Positions 5,353 through 7,335 of a stretch of DNA of 7,335 nt are shown here, in pieces (position 1 is the first letter of the stretch; every line of letters starts with the position of its first letter). Below the pieces are notes generated by a model. It did not search any database and was not told the DNA's origin. It worked only from the letters and a program-made list of their open reading frames with translations. Position numbers and translations under genes: made by a program. Origin of the DNA: Pseudomonadota bacterium (GTDB taxonomy: Bacteria > Pseudomonadota > Gammaproteobacteria > Burkholderiales > Rhodocyclaceae); the NCBI GenBank assembly GCA_021811225.1, contig JAJZPJ010000130.1:1-7335 (forward strand). The letters run 5' to 3'.

Positions 5353-7075
5353 TCTTGGGCGGCAGGTCGGTGCAGGTGCCGTGGGCGGCTTCGGCGGCCA
5401 GGCCGATCGATTCGCCCAGGGTCGGATGCGGGTGGATGGTCTTGCCGATATCGACGCTGTCGGCGCCCATCTCGATGGCCAGCGCCACTTCGCCGATCAG
5501 GTCGCCGGCGTTCGGCCCGACGACGGCGCCGCCGATGATCCGGCCGCTCTCGGCGTCGAACAGCAGCTTGGTGAAGCCGTCGTCGGCGCCGTTGGCGATG
5601 GCGCGGCCGGAGGCCGCCCAGGGAAAGAGTCCGCGCTCGTAGGCGACGTTCTGCGTCTTCGCCTGCTCCTCGGTCAGTCCCACCCAGGCGATCTCCGGAT
5701 CGGTGTAGGCCACCGACGGGATCACCGCGGCGTCGAAGAAGGATTTCTGCCCGGCCGCGGCCTCGGCGGCGACGTGGCCCTCATGCACCGCCTTGTGCGC
5801 CAGCATCGGCTGGCCGACGAGGTCGCCGATGGCGAAGATGTGCGGCACGTTGGTGCGCATCTGGCGATCGACCGGGATGAAGCCGCGGCCGTCGACCGCG
5901 ACGCCGGCGCGCTCGGCGTCCAGCCCGGCGCCGTTGGGCGTGCGCCCGACCGCGACCAGGATCCGGTCATAGACCTGGGCTTCCGGCGGCGCCTGCTTGC
6001 CCTCGAAGCTCACCTTGAGCCCCTCGGCTGCGAGCTCGACCGCGGTGACCCGGGTCTCCAGCATCACGCGCTCGAAGCGTCTGGCGTTCCTCTTCTCGAA
6101 CACCTTGACCAGATCGCGGTCGGCGCCCGGCATCAGGCCGTCCTGCATCTCGACGACGCTGATCTTCGCCCCCAGCGCCGAATAAACGGTGGCCATCTCC
6201 AGGCCGATGATGCCGCCGCCGATCACCAGCAGGTGTTTTGGCACGCCGGCCAGTCGGAGCGCGCCGGTGGAGTCGACGATGCGCGGATCATCGGGCACGA
6301 AGGGCAGCTTCACCGGCCGGCTGCCGGCGGCGATGATCGCGTTCCTGAAGCTCACCACTTTTTGTCCGCCCCCGGCGTCCACCGCCAGACGATGCGGATC
6401 GAGGAAGCGGCCGACGCCCTGGAGCACCGTCACCTTGCGCGCTTTCGCCATCGCCGCCAGCCCGCCGGTGAGCCGGGCGACGACCGCATCCTTGTGCGCG
6501 CGCAAGCGGTCGAGATCGACCGTCGGCGCGGCGAAGGTGACGCCGAGCTTGGAGAAGTGCGCCGCCTCCTCCATCACCGCCGCGACGTGGAGCAGCGCCT
6601 TCGAGGGGATGCAGCCGACGTTGAGGCAGACGCCGCCCAGCGTCGCGTGGCGCTCGACCAGCACCGTCTTCAATCCCAGGTCGGCGGCGCGGAAGGCGGC
6701 CGAGTAGCCGCCCGGTCCGGCGCCCAGCACCAGCAGGTCGCATTCGAGATCGAATGCGCTCGCGGCGGCTGACGCAGCCGGTGCCGGAATCGGCGCGGGG
6801 GCGGGGGCGGCCGGAGTCGGCGCCTCGGCCGACGCTGCCGCCTCGAGCAGCAGCACCGGCGTGCCCCGGGACACCTTGTCGCCGACCTTGAGCTTCACTT
6901 CCCTGACCACGCCCGCGGCGGGCGAGGGTACCTCCATCGCCGCCTTGTCGGATTCCAGGGTCAGGAGCGGATCTTCGGCTCTGATGGCGTCGCCGGGCTT
7001 GACCATCACCTCGATCACCGGCACGTCGTGGAAATCGCCGATGTCCGGCACCGTCACTGTTATCAGTTGGCTCAT
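5342..7075 (-). CDS. lpdA: Dihydrolipoyl dehydrogenase (E3) with N-terminal lipoyl domain
   Basis: This FAD enzyme reoxidises the dihydrolipoyl groups of pyruvate dehydrogenase with NAD+. It has 577 residues, about 100 more than plain E3, because of an N-terminal lipoyl domain (1-78) with the lipoylated lysine K44 in ESDKAAME. An Ala/Pro-rich flexible linker (79-107) follows. The E3 body shows the FAD-binding GAGPGGY (118-124), the redox disulfide C150/C155 in GGVCLNVGCIPSK, the NAD-binding GGGIIGLE (286-293), AIGD (415-418), and the C-terminal HPHPTLGE with H550/E555 as the catalytic pair. All key residues are present. Lipoyl-E3 fusions are known in betaproteobacteria and Neisseria, next to aceE-aceF. 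The gene starts 9 bases after aceF, with AGGA overlapping the aceF stop, so coupled expression is likely. The basic tail ends in KRKK. Confidence 0.96.
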   Translation of the reverse strand: MSQLITVTVPDIGDFHDVPVIEVMVKPGDAIRAEDPLLTLESDKAAMEVPSPAAGVVREVKLKVGDKVSRGTPVLLLEAAASAEAPTPAAPAPAPIPAPAASAAASAFDLECDLLVLGAGPGGYSAAFRAADLGLKTVLVERHATLGGVCLNVGCIPSKALLHVAAVMEEAAHFSKLGVTFAAPTVDLDRLRAHKDAVVARLTGGLAAMAKARKVTVLQGVGRFLDPHRLAVDAGGGQKVVSFRNAIIAAGSRPVKLPFVPDDPRIVDSTGALRLAGVPKHLLVIGGGIIGLEMATVYSALGAKISVVEMQDGLMPGADRDLVKVFEKRNARRFERVMLETRVTAVELAAEGLKVSFEGKQAPPEAQVYDRILVAVGRTPNGAGLDAERAGVAVDGRGFIPVDRQMRTNVPHIFAIGDLVGQPMLAHKAVHEGHVAAEAAAGQKSFFDAAVIPSVAYTDPEIAWVGLTEEQAKTQNVAYERGLFPWAASGRAIANGADDGFTKLLFDAESGRIIGGAVVGPNAGDLIGEVALAIEMGADSVDIGKTIHPHPTLGESIGLAAEAAHGTCTDLPPKRKK

Positions 7076-7084
7076 CGCTGTTTC

Positions 7085-7335
7085 CTAGAGCATCGTCCGG
7101 CGCAGGTCGCCGAGCAGTTGACCGAGCAGCGCCGTGAACCTGGCCGCCAGGGCGCCGTCGATGACGCGGTGGTCGTAGGAGAGCGACAGCGGCAGCGTCA
7201 GGCGCGGAACGAAGGCCTTGCCGTCCCACTTGGGCTTGATCTCGCTCTTCGAGACGCCCAGGATCGCCACCTCGGGGGCATTGATGATCGGCGTGAAGGC
7301 GGTGCCGCCGATGCCGCCCAAGGACGAGATCGAGA
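7085..7335 (-). CDS. aceF: Dihydrolipoamide acetyltransferase (pyruvate dehydrogenase E2), C-terminal part only
   Basis: Only the last 83 or so codons are in the window, ending in TAG complementary to 7085-7087. They encode the end of the E2 catalytic domain, which transfers acetyl groups from lipoyl to coenzyme A. The visible sequence has SISSLGGIGGTAFTPIINAPEVAILGVS, then WDGKAFVPRLTLPLSLSYDHRVIDGA. That last stretch holds the active-site His and Asp of the DHRxxDG motif common to acyltransferases of this family. The nearly exact match to bacterial AceF, and the lipoyl-type lpdA directly behind it, favour pyruvate over 2-oxoglutarate dehydrogenase. The frame is open across the right edge, so the apparent start at 7321 (a TTG codon) is not real. 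The lipoyl and E1-binding domains lie outside the window. Confidence 0.94.
   Translation of the reverse strand, partial: SISSLGGIGGTAFTPIINAPEVAILGVSKSEIKPKWDGKAFVPRLTLPLSLSYDHRVIDGALAARFTALLGQLLGDLRRTML

Noticed and set aside
5381..6772. A 463-codon open frame on the + strand opposite lpdA
   Set aside because: Its translation is repetitive His/Asp/Arg/Gly-rich, and every lpdA motif is intact on the other strand. It is a shadow frame.
5342..7075. The lipoyl-E3 fusion as a novel architecture
   Set aside because: Dihydrolipoyl dehydrogenases with an N-terminal lipoyl domain are already known in betaproteobacteria and Neisseria, so this is expected here.

Overview
The window is high-GC bacterial DNA. 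It joins a small accessory segment (about 1-1100) to a run of housekeeping genes. The gene set (yggX, phoU, rpiA, and an lpdA with an N-terminal lipoyl domain directly behind aceF) fits a betaproteobacterium, probably of the Rhodocyclales type. This placement is an inference from protein families and gene order, not from a marker gene.

Left part, + strand. A RelE-type toxin gene, cut by the window edge, is followed 3 bases later by a helix-turn-helix antitoxin gene (HigBA-like order). About 690 bases with no convincing gene follow (550-1242). They hold a strong 15-bp hairpin placed like a 5' leader, with a good ribosome binding site and an ATG behind it. The reading frame after that ATG looks degraded. 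Further on is a stretch of short, partly mutually exclusive hairpins, then a sigma70-like promoter and an inverted repeat just before the next gene. This looks like a decayed mobile or accessory insertion beside the core genome.

Middle part, + strand. A 689-residue membrane-anchored diguanylate cyclase (TM, periplasmic domain, TM, HAMP, PAS, PAS, GGDEF) has an intact GGDEF active site but a Glu in place of Asp in its inhibitory I-site. It is followed by yggX, which has its own ribosome binding site and a possible -10 box. The 184-base gap between the converging yggX and phoU genes is packed with palindromes, including a CTAG-centred one, and probably serves as a two-way terminator or repeat cluster.

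Right part, - strand, read right to left: aceF (3' end only), lpdA, rpiA, phoU. aceF and lpdA are 9 bases apart and encode the E2 and E3 subunits of pyruvate dehydrogenase. rpiA has its own possible -10 box and makes ribose-5-phosphate isomerase. phoU, 43 bases behind rpiA, encodes the phosphate-signalling regulator. The lpdA-rpiA junction carries an exact 12-bp tandem duplication covering the lpdA stop codon.

I found no clear new multi-gene system. The most interesting parts are the orphan leader hairpin behind the toxin-antitoxin pair, the structured region before the cyclase gene, and the palindrome cluster between yggX and phoU.
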